DNA of 64,000 bases from Thermoflexus sp. (GTDB taxonomy: Bacteria > Chloroflexota > Anaerolineae > Aggregatilineales > Aggregatilineaceae). The stretch spans positions 1-64,000 of the forward strand of contig DYGX01000018.1 of NCBI GenBank assembly GCA_020724465.1, given 5' to 3'. The translations under genes and the position numbers were made by a program. The stretch's first letter is position 1. Every line of letters begins with the position of its first letter. Shown in pieces: positions 1-8,941 of this stretch. The notes under the pieces were generated by a model that was given only the letters and a program-made list of their open reading frames with translations, had not been told where the DNA came from and ran no database searches.

Positions 1-1265
1 ATGGTGAACGTCACATCGTCCAGCGCGATCTCGCGCGCCTGGCTGGGGCCGGGCGCCGGCTCAACGGGCTCGCGTCGGGCCTCGCCGGAGAGTGCGGCCT
101 CGACGCTGTCGATCTGTCCTACGCGCTCCACAGCACTGAGCAGCGGGACGTCCGCGGCGCTGTAGGCGAACGAGACATGATCGAACGTCAGGCGGCCCTT
201 CACCTCGTCCAGCACGATCGCGTTGGGCTTTTCCTCGATCTCCAGCGGCAGGTCGATCACCTCGAAGACACGCTCGAAGCTTACCATCGATGTCGAGAAC
301 GCGACCGGCGCGTTTGCCAGCTCTTGCAGCGTACCATAAAGCTGAACCAGATACGAGCTGAACGCGACTACCGTGCCGATGCTGAACACGCCGCGCAGCA
401 CGAGATGGCCGCCAAGCCAGTAGACCAGCGCCGTCCCGATCGCGGCCAGCATGCCGACCAGCACAAAGAACTGCATGCCCAGCACGGCCCGCCGGACGCC
501 GGCATCGCGCACCCGGCCGGCGCGTACCTCGAAACGCTGCACCTCGGTGGGGCCGCGCCCGAAGAGCTTGACGAGCATCGCCCCGCCGACGTTGAGCGTC
601 TCGTTCATCATTGCGTTCATCTGTGCATTGTAACTCATTGCCTCGCGGGCCACTTCGCGCAGCCGGGTTCCGGCGCGGCGCGCTGTCGGAATAAACAGCG
701 GCACGACCACCGCCCCCAGCAGTGTCAGGCGCCAGTCCAGCGTAAACATGACGAACAGCACAGCCACAGCCTGAATCAAGTTGGTGATGATGTCGACGAT
801 GGTGTTGCTGATCGCGCGCTGGGCGTCGACGACGTCGTTGTTCAGGCGGCTCATCAGCTCGCCGGTTTTGGTGTGGGTGAAGAAGCGCAGCGACATGCGC
901 TGCAGGTGCCGGTACAGGCTGACGCGCAGGTCGTAGATCACACCCTCGCCGACCGCTGCGTTCAGCCGTCGCTGGTAGATGCGGATCACGCCGGTGGCCA
1001 CCGGAATGGACACCAGCGCGATCGCCAGGATGTTCAGGCGCGTGGTGTCCCGGTTGGGGAGGGTATTGTCGATCAGGTCACGCAGAATGAGCGGCTGCAC
1101 CAGGCCCAACCCGGTGGTGAGCAAAATGGTGACCAGAAGCAGCACGATCTTCAACCAGTATGGCCGCCCGTAGCTCAGAACGCGCTTGAGCAGCGCCCAG
1201 TTGGCCGGGCGTGGTGATTCTTCCGGGCTGCGCACGTACGCGCGCCACCCGCTGTGAAATCCCAT
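1..1265 (-). CDS. ABC transporter, fused permease and ATP-binding protein (partial, C-terminus off window)
   Basis: Translating the minus strand from the ATG at 1265 gives an open frame to the window edge, about 421 residues. An N-terminal cytoplasmic stretch (GWRAYVRSPEE) is followed by a type-1 exporter membrane domain with several hydrophobic helices and the intracellular-loop signature FTHTKTGELMSRLNNDV near residue 130. After residue 330 the sequence reads FDHVSFAYS, the usual entry into the nucleotide-binding domain. A linker rich in Glu and Pro follows and the Walker motifs lie beyond the edge. The start is backed by AGAGG a few bases upstream. This architecture is a homodimer or heterodimer half-transporter (MsbA/LmrA class); the substrate cannot be read from sequence. 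The linker after FAYS is longer than usual, which may mean an insertion between the core beta strands of the ATPase. Confidence 0.85.
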   Translation of the reverse strand, partial: MGFHSGWRAYVRSPEESPRPANWALLKRVLSYGRPYWLKIVLLLVTILLTTGLGLVQPLILRDLIDNTLPNRDTTRLNILAIALVSIPVATGVIRIYQRRLNAAVGEGVIYDLRVSLYRHLQRMSLRFFTHTKTGELMSRLNNDVVDAQRAISNTIVDIITNLIQAVAVLFVMFTLDWRLTLLGAVVVPLFIPTARRAGTRLREVAREAMSYNAQMNAMMNETLNVGGAMLVKLFGRGPTEVQRFEVRAGRVRDAGVRRAVLGMQFFVLVGMLAAIGTALVYWLGGHLVLRGVFSIGTVVAFSSYLVQLYGTLQELANAPVAFSTSMVSFERVFEVIDLPLEIEEKPNAIVLDEVKGRLTFDHVSFAYSAADVPLLSAVERVGQIDSVEAALSGEARREPVEPAPGPSQAREIALDDVTFT

Positions 1266-1433
1266 TGGCGAACCTCTTCCCTTTGGCATCTGCGAGCGTC
1301 TGCGAATCGTGGATAGATCGTAGCCAATCGTGCCGCCCGTGGCTAACCCGATCTGGGCGTGACTCTGCCGGGGGGCCGCGCCGCCGCAATTCATGCCGAA
1401 ACGCAGGTATCAAGACGAAGACTCTCATAGCTC

Positions 1434-1460
1434 TTGCGGGCGAAAACGCGATACTATAAG
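1434..1460 (+). promoter_or_regulatory. Possible promoter of the corrinoid operon
   Basis: TTGCGG at 1434-1439 and TATAAG at 1455-1460 are separated by 15 bases, shorter than the ideal 17. They lie 38 bases upstream of the corrinoid protein start. The match is moderate and no alternative is better placed. Confidence 0.35.
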
Positions 1461-1497
1461 AACCATGGCATCCAGCATCGGTTTCAGGAGCAACTTC

Positions 1498-2130
1498 ATG
1501 TCTTTAATCGAGGAAATCCGCCAGACCGTGATCGATGGCCAGGCCAAGCTTGTTGTCCCCAAGGTGGAGCAGGCGCTGGCTGAGGGGATCGCGCCCGAGA
1601 CGATTCTGCACGACGGGTTGATCAGCGCGATGCAGGAAGTCGGGCGTTTGTTTGAAGAAGGCGAGTATTTTGTGCCCGAGATGCTGATCGCGGCGCGCGC
1701 CATGAAAGCGGCGCTGGCGATACTCCAGCCCCTGCTGGTCGATCAGGGCGTCGAGCCGCTGGGCCGTGTCGTGATCGGGACGGTCAAGGGGGATCTGCAC
1801 GACATCGGCAAATCGCTGGTGGCAATGATGCTCGAGGGGGCCGGCTTCCAGGTAGTCGACCTTGGCGTGGATGTGGCGCCCGAACGGTTTGTCGAGGAGC
1901 TGCAGCGCGGCGCCGATATTGTGGCCATGTCCGCCCTGCTGACGACCACCATGCCCAATATGCGAACCACGATCGAGGCCATCGAGGCGGCTGGATTGCG
2001 CAATCAGGCGGTGATTCTCGTCGGTGGTGCTCCGGTGACTCCCGCCTATGCGACAGAGATCGGCGCGGACGGCTACGCCCCCGATGCGTCGTCGGCGGTG
2101 CGTGTCGCCCGTCAGCTAACAGGCAAGTGA
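1498..2130 (+). CDS. Corrinoid (B12-binding) methyl-carrier protein, MtbC/MttC type
   Basis: This 210-residue protein matches the usual size of the methyl-carrier subunit of three-component methyltransferases. Residues 1-85 form the helical cap typical of methionine-synthase-like B12 proteins. The Rossmann domain follows with the cobalt-ligand motif D99-L-H101-D-I-G104, a SALLTTTM strand near 145 and VGGAP near 177, the three standard B12 contacts. His101 would be the lower axial ligand. The ATG at 1498 is preferred over in-frame ATGs upstream because AGGAG sits 8 bases before it and the family normally begins with a short MSLIEEI-like helix. It carries a methyl group between a substrate methyltransferase and the downstream methyl-THF:corrinoid methyltransferase. 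The stop codon overlaps the next start (GTGA), so the genes are translationally coupled. Confidence 0.93.
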   Translation: MSLIEEIRQTVIDGQAKLVVPKVEQALAEGIAPETILHDGLISAMQEVGRLFEEGEYFVPEMLIAARAMKAALAILQPLLVDQGVEPLGRVVIGTVKGDLHDIGKSLVAMMLEGAGFQVVDLGVDVAPERFVEELQRGADIVAMSALLTTTMPNMRTTIEAIEAAGLRNQAVILVGGAPVTPAYATEIGADGYAPDASSAVRVARQLTGK

Positions 2131-2879
2131 GCCACTATCTCGCGCTGACATGTGAGGCGCTGGCCCGCAGCATCTACGCCGTCTCGGCAGCCGCGCCGCA
2201 TGCGATTTCGGTCCGGCTTGTGCGCCAGGGGCTGCACAATGCGCCGAAGACGCTGCGCGCCACGCTCCAGGAGCAGATCGATGCCGTGGCACCGGGTGCT
2301 TTCGACGCGATCCTGCTGGCATACGGGCTGTGCGGCACATCGACGCTTGGGTTGGTGGCTCGCCACACGCCGCTGGTTCTGCCGCGCGCGCATGACTGCA
2401 TCACGCTCTATCTTGGCGGGCGCCAGCGCTATCAGGCCGAGTTCGAGGCGCACCCCGGCACGTACTGGTACAGCCTGGACTACCTGGAACGCAGCGGCAA
2501 CGGGGCGAGCGTGGGGCTGGGCGCGGCGACCATCGGCGCCATGGATGAAATCTATGCCGAGTATGTTCGCAAGTACGGCCAGGATAACGCCGACTATCTG
2601 ATGGAAGTCATGGGCGAGTGGGGCAGGCACTACGATCGCGCTGTGTATATCGACATGGGCACGGGCGACGGTCAGGTTTACGAGCGCATGGCCCAGGATG
2701 AGGCGGCACGGCGCGGCTGGACGTTTGAACGCCGTCAGGGGGACCTGCGTTTGCTGCGCAGGCTGGTGTGCGGAGAGTGGGCGCCGGATGAGTTTCTGGT
2801 TGTGCCTGCTGGATGGCGTATTCGCCAGTCGAGCGGGGACGATCTGGTCGACGTGGAGCCAGTGGACACAGAACTGTGA
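2127..2879 (+). CDS. DUF1638 family protein in a corrinoid methyl-transfer operon
   Basis: The 250-residue protein resembles the DUF1638 family by its N-terminal ALTCEALAR, the YGLCGTS motif and the RAHDC motif. No biochemical function is established to my knowledge. Visible candidate metal ligands are Cys9, Cys69, His89, Cys91 and Cys215, suggesting a cofactor- or metal-binding soluble protein with no signal peptide or membrane span. It starts with GTG overlapping the preceding stop by 4 bases and ends overlapping the next start by 4 bases, so its product is made in step with the corrinoid carrier and its reductive activator. The operon lacks a recognisable MttB- or MtaB-type substrate methyltransferase, so this protein is a candidate for an accessory or substrate-side role. 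That last point is inference. Confidence 0.8.
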   Translation: MSHYLALTCEALARSIYAVSAAAPHAISVRLVRQGLHNAPKTLRATLQEQIDAVAPGAFDAILLAYGLCGTSTLGLVARHTPLVLPRAHDCITLYLGGRQRYQAEFEAHPGTYWYSLDYLERSGNGASVGLGAATIGAMDEIYAEYVRKYGQDNADYLMEVMGEWGRHYDRAVYIDMGTGDGQVYERMAQDEAARRGWTFERRQGDLRLLRRLVCGEWAPDEFLVVPAGWRIRQSSGDDLVDVEPVDTEL

Positions 2880-4687
2880 CCGAGATCGCGTTTCAGCCGA
2901 TCGGACGGCGGATCGCCGTCCAACCTGGCACGACGCTGCTTGAGGCGGCCCAGGACGCCGGGGTGGCCCTCTCTGCGGTATGCGGCGGCGCCGGCGTGTG
3001 CGGCGACTGCCGCGTGCGCGTGCTGCAAGGACGCGTCAGCCGCCTGAATGACGTTGAACGCGACCATCTCACCGAAGCCGAGCAGGCAAGCGGGCTGCGC
3101 CTGGCCTGCCAGACGATCGTCGAGGCGGCGGACACGGTCGTGGTCGATGTTCCGCGCGAGTCGCTCAGCGCGTCACAGCGCAGCCAGGTCGAGGGTGAGG
3201 AACTGCCGCTGCCGGTCGATCCGCCGATCGCTGTCTACGATCTGGCGGTGACTCCCCCGTCGGTTGACGATCTGCGCGGCGACTGGGAGCGCGTGCGCGG
3301 GATCGATCCGGCGCAGTGGCAGCCCAGCGCGCTGGTGCTGGCGGACCTGCCGACGATCGCCCGCGCGCACGGCTGGCGGGCGCGCATGATCGCGCATGGG
3401 CGCCATATCGCCGCTTTCCTGCCGCCAGATGCCGAGCCGCTGGGCTTCGCTGTGGATGTCGGCACGACCGGGCTGGCGGCCTATCTGGTCAGCCTGAAGA
3501 GCGGGGACACCCTGGGGATCGCGGGCGCGACAAACCCGCAGATCGCCTACGGCGAGGACGTCATGGCGCGTCTCACGTTCGCCGCGCGAGACCGTCACGG
3601 CGCCCAGCGCCTGCAGACGGCCATTGTGGACGGGCTGAACGACCTGTTGCACGAGGTCTGCCGGCAGGGGGGTGTGCCGCCGTCACGCGTGGTGGAAGCG
3701 GTCGCCGTGGGCAACACAGCCATGCACCATCTGCTGCTTGGCCTGCCGACCGAGCAGCTTGGCACCGCGCCGTACGTCCCGGCGGTCTGCGCGGCGATGC
3801 TCACCCCGGCGCGCGATCTGGGCCTGCGGCTGGCGCCAGGGGCGCTGCTCTACCTGCCGCCGAACGTCGCTGGGTTTGTCGGCGCCGATCACGTCGCGAT
3901 GCTGCTGGCGACGGAGACCGCCGAACAGCCAGGCATCACGCTGGCGCTGGACATCGGCACGAACACTGAAATCTCCATCAACGCGCACGGGCAGCTCTGG
4001 TCGTGCTCGACGGCATCCGGTCCGGCGTTCGAGGGCGCGCACATCCGCGACGGGATGCGAGCGGCGGACGGTGCCATCGAGCGGGTGATCTGGCAGGACG
4101 GCGCGCTGCACTGGCTGACGATCAATCACGCGCCGCCGGTTGGGCTGTGCGGATCGGGGATTCTGGATGCCGTCGCCATGCTGCGGGCGGGCGGTGTGAT
4201 CTCCGAGATGGGGGCGATGACCCGCGACCATCCCGCCGTGCAGGGCGAAAACCACAACCTGTGGTACGAGATCGTCCCGGCGCGGCGGACAGGGCACGGG
4301 CGCGCGGTCGGGCTGAGCCGGGCGGATATCAACGAAGTGCAGCTTGCGAAGGCGGCGATCCGGGCCGGGATCAAACTGCTCACCGAGCGCGCCGGACTGA
4401 GCGAGTCCGAGATCGATCGCGTCATCGTCTCCGGCGCGTTCGGGAACTACATCGATCTGGAAAACGCCATCGCGATCGGGATGTTCCCGGCGCTGCCGCT
4501 GGAACGCTTCCGGCAGGTGGGGAACGCGGCAGGGATCGGCGCGAAACGCCTGTTAGTCAACGCCGGCGAGCGCGAGCGGGCGGCGGCACTGGTGGCGCGA
4601 CTCCGCTATATTGAGCTAACCAACCATCCGGATTTCACCGACCGTTTCAGCCAGGCGGTGAAGCTCACGCCGGATCCGTGGGACTGA
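2876..4687 (+). CDS. Reductive activator of corrinoid protein (2Fe-2S ferredoxin plus ASKHA/DUF4445 domain)
   Basis: The GTG start at 2876 overlaps the previous stop and gives 603 residues. Residues 1-95 are a plant-type ferredoxin domain with Cys36, Cys42, Cys45 and Cys78 (C-x5-C-x2-C-x32-C). A middle linker domain precedes an actin-like ATPase fold with FAVDVGTTG near 195, LALDIGTNTE near 363 and VSGAFGNYID near 523. This layout is that of RACo and other RACE proteins, which use ATP to drive an uphill electron from the iron-sulfur cluster onto Co(II) and return inactivated corrinoid to Co(I). The partner is almost certainly the carrier encoded at 1498. An open frame extends further upstream, but that would bury the start inside DUF1638 and has no ribosome site. 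Cytoplasmic. Confidence 0.92.
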   Translation: MTEIAFQPIGRRIAVQPGTTLLEAAQDAGVALSAVCGGAGVCGDCRVRVLQGRVSRLNDVERDHLTEAEQASGLRLACQTIVEAADTVVVDVPRESLSASQRSQVEGEELPLPVDPPIAVYDLAVTPPSVDDLRGDWERVRGIDPAQWQPSALVLADLPTIARAHGWRARMIAHGRHIAAFLPPDAEPLGFAVDVGTTGLAAYLVSLKSGDTLGIAGATNPQIAYGEDVMARLTFAARDRHGAQRLQTAIVDGLNDLLHEVCRQGGVPPSRVVEAVAVGNTAMHHLLLGLPTEQLGTAPYVPAVCAAMLTPARDLGLRLAPGALLYLPPNVAGFVGADHVAMLLATETAEQPGITLALDIGTNTEISINAHGQLWSCSTASGPAFEGAHIRDGMRAADGAIERVIWQDGALHWLTINHAPPVGLCGSGILDAVAMLRAGGVISEMGAMTRDHPAVQGENHNLWYEIVPARRTGHGRAVGLSRADINEVQLAKAAIRAGIKLLTERAGLSESEIDRVIVSGAFGNYIDLENAIAIGMFPALPLERFRQVGNAAGIGAKRLLVNAGERERAAALVARLRYIELTNHPDFTDRFSQAVKLTPDPWD

Positions 4688-4711
4688 GGCGGCTGACCAC
4701 AAGGAGAGAGC

Positions 4712-5569
4712 ATGATGGAAACCGTGCTGCGTGGACCTTCGTCGGAAGTGCGCATTGGTCCCGGCCTGCCGACCGTGATCATCGGCGAGCGGATCAACCC
4801 GACCGGACGCAAGGCGTTCAGCGCCGAGTTGCAGGCGGGTGACCTCAGCCGGGTAGCGCGCGACGCCGTGGCACAGGCCGAGACGGGCGCGGTAGTGCTG
4901 GATGTGAACGTGGGCGCCGCGGGCGTGGATGAGGTGGCGCTTCTGCCGCGAGCCGTCGAGCTGGTTCAGCAGACGGTCGACCTGCCGGTGTCCATCGACT
5001 CCGCCAACCCGGCTGCGCTGCGGGCGGCGCTGGCTGTCGCCAGGGGGCGCGCGCTGGTGAACTCGGTGAACGGTGAGACGGCCAAGCTCGAAGCAGTCCT
5101 GCCGGTGGTCGCGGAGTATGGCGCCGCAGTGATCGCGCTGTGCATGGACGACAGCGGGATTCCCGCCACCGCCGAGCAGCGTCTGGGGGTGGCGGAAGCC
5201 ATCCTCGAGGCGGCGGCGCGGTACGGGATTGGACCGGAAGATGTGCTGTTGGATCCGCTGGTGATGTCGGTCGGGGCGGATCACACCTCCGGAGCCGTCA
5301 CACTCCAGACGGCGCACTTGATCCGCGAGCGGCTGGGCTGCAACATGACCGCCGGGGCCAGCAACGCCTCGCACGGCATGCCCGAGCGCGACTTGCTGAA
5401 TACGGTCTGGCTGGCGCTGCTGATCCAGGCCGGAGTCAACGCGCCGATCTGCAATCCGCTGAAGAACGGCCTCGCCGTGCGGGCGGTCGATCTGATGCTT
5501 GGCTATGATGAGTGGGGCATGGCCTACATTCGGGCCTACCGTGCCGTGCAGAAAGCCAGCGCCGGATGA
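4712..5569 (+). CDS. Methyltetrahydrofolate:corrinoid methyltransferase (pterin-binding TIM barrel)
   Basis: The 285-residue protein has the dihydropteroate-synthase-like barrel used by AcsE, MtgA and the MetH folate domain. Signature segments are IIGERINPTG near residue 25, VLDVNVG near 63, VSIDSANP near 93 and NSVNGE near 113; Asp and Asn residues in these bind the pterin. It transfers a methyl group between tetrahydrofolate and the corrinoid protein, so it links this operon to the folate C1 pool served by the MetV-MetF and Fhs proteins elsewhere in the window. AAGGAG lies 6 bases before the ATG at 4712; a second ATG follows immediately. The 24-base gap from the activator gene keeps it in the operon. 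Confidence 0.92.
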   Translation: MMETVLRGPSSEVRIGPGLPTVIIGERINPTGRKAFSAELQAGDLSRVARDAVAQAETGAVVLDVNVGAAGVDEVALLPRAVELVQQTVDLPVSIDSANPAALRAALAVARGRALVNSVNGETAKLEAVLPVVAEYGAAVIALCMDDSGIPATAEQRLGVAEAILEAAARYGIGPEDVLLDPLVMSVGADHTSGAVTLQTAHLIRERLGCNMTAGASNASHGMPERDLLNTVWLALLIQAGVNAPICNPLKNGLAVRAVDLMLGYDEWGMAYIRAYRAVQKASAG

Positions 5570-5603
5570 AATTGCAGTCCATCAGATTGCTGCTACCAGC
5601 CAG

Positions 5604-6605
5604 CTAGCCGCCCGGGTTGATCGCCTGGATGATGAGATAGAGCACCGCACCGAGCGCCGCCGATATGGGGATGGTCAGAAACCAGGACATCACAATGTTG
5701 CTCACCACGCCCCAGCGGACCATTTTGACGCGGTCGGCGCTGCCTGCGCCCACAATGGCGGAACTGATCACATGCGTGGTGCTGACCGGGCCGCCCAAAA
5801 CAGCAGCGGCGGTGATGACCGCGCTGGCAGCCGCCTGGGCGCCAAAGCCGTGCACCGGGCGGACGCGATAAAACCGGGCGCCGAGTGTGCGGATGATGCG
5901 CCAGCCGCCGAACAGCGTGCCCAGCGCGATCGCCGCGGCGCTGGACACCACCACCCAAAACGGGACATGAAACGTGCTCAGCGCGCCGGTGGAGACCAGG
6001 CCCAGCGTAATGATGCCCATGGTCTTCTGGGCGTCGTTGCCGCCGTGCGCCAGCGCCAGGCTGAAGGCGGTGACAAGTTCGCCGCGTTTGAACCAGATGT
6101 TGGCGCGCGGCGTGGCCCCGCGCGCCAGGAAGTACGAGAGCTTGACCATGTAATAACCTGCGATCAGGCCCAGGATGGGCGACACGAACAGCGCCAGGAC
6201 CACTTTCAACAACCCCTCAAGCTGAACCGCCTGCAGACCGTACCCCGCAAGCGCCGGACCGAGCAGCCCACCGACCAGCGCGTGCGATGTGCTGGACGGT
6301 ATTCCGAGGGCGATTGTGGCGACATTCCACACAATTGAAGACAGAAGCGCGGCATAGACGACATTGAGCGTCATGGCGCGCTGCGCAACGACTTCATTGC
6401 CGATGGTCTGCGCGACGGCAACGCCGAACAGAAAAGGCCCGATGCTCTCGCCGATCGCCGCCATAACCAGCGTCCGGCGCGGGCTGAGCGCGCGGGTCGA
6501 GATGACAAGCGCAACCACGTTGGCCGAGTCCTGACGGCCGGTCAAAAATCCGAGATAAAGCGCGATCGCGCTGAAGACGATTGCCTCTAGTGGCAGGTCA
6601 GGCAT
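5604..6605 (-). CDS. pit: Inorganic phosphate transporter, PiT family
   Basis: This 333-residue integral membrane protein has two homologous halves, each with the PiT signature: GRQDSANVVAL near residue 20 and GGNDAQKTMGI in the second half. IPSSTSHALVGG and GPVSTTHVISS are the paired transport motifs. It would import phosphate (or metal-phosphate) with protons or sodium. The first signature reads RQDSAN where many relatives have NDxAN, a small variation. The start at 6605 (MPDLPLEA) is chosen because AGAGGA precedes it and hydrophobicity begins at once; an upstream extension would add a polar Pro-rich stretch. It converges on the corrinoid operon with a 34-base gap. No PhoU-like partner is next to it. 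Confidence 0.9.
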   Translation of the reverse strand: MPDLPLEAIVFSAIALYLGFLTGRQDSANVVALVISTRALSPRRTLVMAAIGESIGPFLFGVAVAQTIGNEVVAQRAMTLNVVYAALLSSIVWNVATIALGIPSSTSHALVGGLLGPALAGYGLQAVQLEGLLKVVLALFVSPILGLIAGYYMVKLSYFLARGATPRANIWFKRGELVTAFSLALAHGGNDAQKTMGIITLGLVSTGALSTFHVPFWVVVSSAAAIALGTLFGGWRIIRTLGARFYRVRPVHGFGAQAAASAVITAAAVLGGPVSTTHVISSAIVGAGSADRVKMVRWGVVSNIVMSWFLTIPISAALGAVLYLIIQAINPGG

Positions 6606-6663
6606 GGAATCCTCTTTCGGTAGCGCCGGCGTGCCGCTCACAGGGCCGCGCAGAGGTCCAGGC

Positions 6664-6712
6664 GGCTCACAAACTTTAAGAGAATTTAACCAGGCAGCCA
6701 ATTGTACACAAT
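6664..6712 (-). promoter_or_regulatory. AT-rich promoter region for the phosphate transporter
   Basis: On the minus strand TTGGCT-17 bases-TAAAGT and, overlapping it, TTGTGT-17 bases-TAAATT lie in a locally AT-rich patch about 65-105 bases before the transporter start. Either pair could be the promoter; which one is used cannot be decided by eye. Confidence 0.4.
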
Positions 6713-6812
6713 GACGGCGCAAACCGCAGGCGCCAGCCCCGGCCGTCTACGGCGCGCAGCCCGGCGATGGGTTATATTTGCATCCTGGTCGAAAGGGCGT
6801 GATGGCTAGTGG

Positions 6813-7550
6813 ATGATGGGCGTGACGAGATGGAAGGCCGGCGTCCTGCTCGGGTTGGGGGCAGCAGTGCTGGCGGCGATTCTGGGATTGAGCGGCGCTG
6901 TTCAGGCGTGGCAGCCGGGCGCAACCCCAACCGCAACCTGGACAGAGCCGGCAGGCTGCCTGCGCCCGCCTGACGATTACACGCGGCACTGGGTGAGTGT
7001 GGGCTATTTCAACGCGCGCACCCTGGCGATGCTTGACCACGCGCAGGCGCTCTATGCGGCTCAGGGCGGAAGCATCGATCTGCGTGTGGCGCTGACGCAG
7101 GGCAGCTACACCGGCGGGGCGCTGGCCGCGAGCTTCGGCACACATGACGGCGGCGGCGCGGTCGATCTGTCGGTGCGTCACCCGGTCACATGGGACATTC
7201 TGTGGGACGAGATCGACCTTCTGATCGCGGCGCTGCGCACGGCAGGCTTTGCCGCGTGGCTGCGCGATACGGGCGAGCTCTATCCGGACTCACCCATCCA
7301 CATCCACGCGATCGCGATCGGCGATCGCGAGCTATCTGAGGCGGCACGCGCGCAGATCGACGGGACGTTTGGATATCTGCGCGGGTACGACGGCCTGCCG
7401 CGCCGCGACGGCATCCCCGTCCCCGACCGGCACGGCGGGCCGGTGCTGTGCGGCTGGATGATCCAGGATGGCTGGCGCGATATGCGCGGCGAGCGCAATC
7501 CGCTGCCGACGCCGGGCGGCACGTCGGTGGCCGTCACCGCGCTGCCCTGA
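6813..7550 (+). CDS. Secreted M15-like (D-Ala-D-Ala carboxypeptidase-fold) metallopeptidase
   Basis: The 245-residue protein begins with a signal peptide (Arg and Lys, then a hydrophobic core at about 10-32 ending GAVQA). The zinc site of the LAS/M15 clan is visible as H111-x2-G-x-A-x-D118, with His163 or His165 in PIHIHAI as the third ligand. These enzymes cut D-amino-acid peptides in peptidoglycan. The region between signal and catalytic domain is short and Thr/Pro-rich. It stands alone between divergent pit and an MFS gene. A small GCTGCC/GGCAGC hairpin spans the stop codon. The M15 assignment rests on the metal-site spacing and not on overall similarity. Confidence 0.65.
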   Translation: MMGVTRWKAGVLLGLGAAVLAAILGLSGAVQAWQPGATPTATWTEPAGCLRPPDDYTRHWVSVGYFNARTLAMLDHAQALYAAQGGSIDLRVALTQGSYTGGALAASFGTHDGGGAVDLSVRHPVTWDILWDEIDLLIAALRTAGFAAWLRDTGELYPDSPIHIHAIAIGDRELSEAARAQIDGTFGYLRGYDGLPRRDGIPVPDRHGGPVLCGWMIQDGWRDMRGERNPLPTPGGTSVAVTALP

Positions 7551-7649
7551 CGGCAGCTTATGTGAGGCTTAGCGAATCGGGAAGGTGCAGCTTTGGATTC
7601 ATTCCGCCTGCGCAACGCCATCATTCGTCGCAACGGGCAGGGGGCCGGC

Positions 7650-8798
7650 ATGAGTCTGCGCCTGCAGATCGTCGCCTTTACGCTGGCGCGGCTTGTGCTC
7701 AATACCGGTCACCGGATGATCTACCCTTTTTTGCCAACGATCGCGCGTGGGCTGGGCGTGCCGCTGGAGACCGCGGCGCTGGCCGTGACGGCGCGCGCGG
7801 CGCTGGGGCTGGTCAGTCCGCTGTTCGGATCGCTGGCCGATCTGCGCGGGCGCCGAGTGGCGATGATCGTTGGGCTGGGCCTCTTCGGCGTGGGAATGGC
7901 GCTGATTGCCGTCTGGCCCACCTATCCGGCGCTGGTGATCGGTTTGTTGCTGGCGAGCGCCGCCAAGCTGATCTTTGACCCGGCGATGCAGGCGTACGTC
8001 GGCGACCGGGTCCCCTACGCGCGCCGGGGACGCGCATTGGCGTTCACCGAGCTAAGCTGGTCGTTCGCCTTTCTGCTGGGAATGCCGCTGGTCGGGTGGC
8101 TCATTGCGCGCTCAGGAAGCTGGTTGGCGCCGTTCCCCTGGCTGGCCGGGCTGGCCTTTCTGGCGGGAGCAGGGCTGTACCGCGTCATCCCCTCAGACGG
8201 CCCCGCGCCGGGCGCACGCGTCTCGCTTGTGGCCGGTGCGCAGCTTATCCGGCAGCACCCGGCGGCGCTCGCCGCGCTGGCGGCAGCCCTGTTGATCGGC
8301 CTGGCGAACGAAGCGGTGTTCATTGTGTACGGCGCGTGGATGGAAGACGCGTTCGGGTTGAAAGTCGCCGCGCTGGGGCTGGCCTCTGCGGTGATCGGGC
8401 TGGCGGAACTGGGCGGCGAAGGGACGGTCGCCGCGCTGGTGGATCGGATTGGCAAGCGGCGCGCGGTTGTCCTGGGGACGCTTGGCAACGCGGTGATGGC
8501 GATCCTGCTGCCCGTCGTCGGATTCAGCGTGAGCGGGGCGCTGGCAGGGTTGTTCGTGTTCTTTCTGACGTTTGAGTTCGCGCTGGTCAGCCTTATCCCG
8601 CTGATGACGGAGCTTGTTCCCGGCGCGCGCGCGACCCTGATGGCGGGGAACGTCGCGGTGTTTTCGGTGGGCCGGATGCTCGGAGCGTTGCTCGGGCCGG
8701 TGCTGTTCTCGTACGGCCTGGCGGCAAATGGTATTGCGGCGGCCATCATGAATGTGGCGGCGGTGATCGCGGTGATGTTGTTCGTCAAGCACGAGTAG
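7650..8798 (+). CDS. MFS transporter
   Basis: About 12 hydrophobic segments in 382 residues and the MFS loop motif GSLADLRGRRVAM between helices 2 and 3 identify a major facilitator carrier. The second half repeats the layout (ALVDRIGKRRAVVLG). The ATG at 7650 follows a GGGCAGGGGG stretch; an upstream TTG would add 19 polar residues. Drug, sugar or organic acid efflux are all possible and nothing in the neighbourhood fixes the substrate. Confidence 0.85.
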   Translation: MSLRLQIVAFTLARLVLNTGHRMIYPFLPTIARGLGVPLETAALAVTARAALGLVSPLFGSLADLRGRRVAMIVGLGLFGVGMALIAVWPTYPALVIGLLLASAAKLIFDPAMQAYVGDRVPYARRGRALAFTELSWSFAFLLGMPLVGWLIARSGSWLAPFPWLAGLAFLAGAGLYRVIPSDGPAPGARVSLVAGAQLIRQHPAALAALAAALLIGLANEAVFIVYGAWMEDAFGLKVAALGLASAVIGLAELGGEGTVAALVDRIGKRRAVVLGTLGNAVMAILLPVVGFSVSGALAGLFVFFLTFEFALVSLIPLMTELVPGARATLMAGNVAVFSVGRMLGALLGPVLFSYGLAANGIAAAIMNVAAVIAVMLFVKHE

Positions 8799-8842
8799 CG
8801 GCTGCGCAGGCTGGGCGCGAAAGCGGTGCTAAAGGTCACTTG

Positions 8843-8870
8843 TTGGCACCCGAACCATTTTGCACAATAA
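8843..8870 (+). promoter_or_regulatory. Possible promoter of the MetV-MetF gene
   Basis: TTGGCA at 8843-8848 is followed after 16 bases by CAATAA at 8865-8870 in the only AT-rich patch of the intergenic region. The -10 is poor, so this is tentative. Confidence 0.3.
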
Positions 8871-8941
8871 AGCCGATATCGACCTGAAAAAATCGGTCTG
8901 TGCCCGGTGACGCTGCACAATCGCGCGAAAGCGATGCGCCC

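Noticed and set aside
177-1217. 346-codon plus-strand open frame over the ABC transporter
   Set aside because: The minus strand gives a clear exporter membrane domain; the plus-strand product is rich in Arg, Gln and His without domains.
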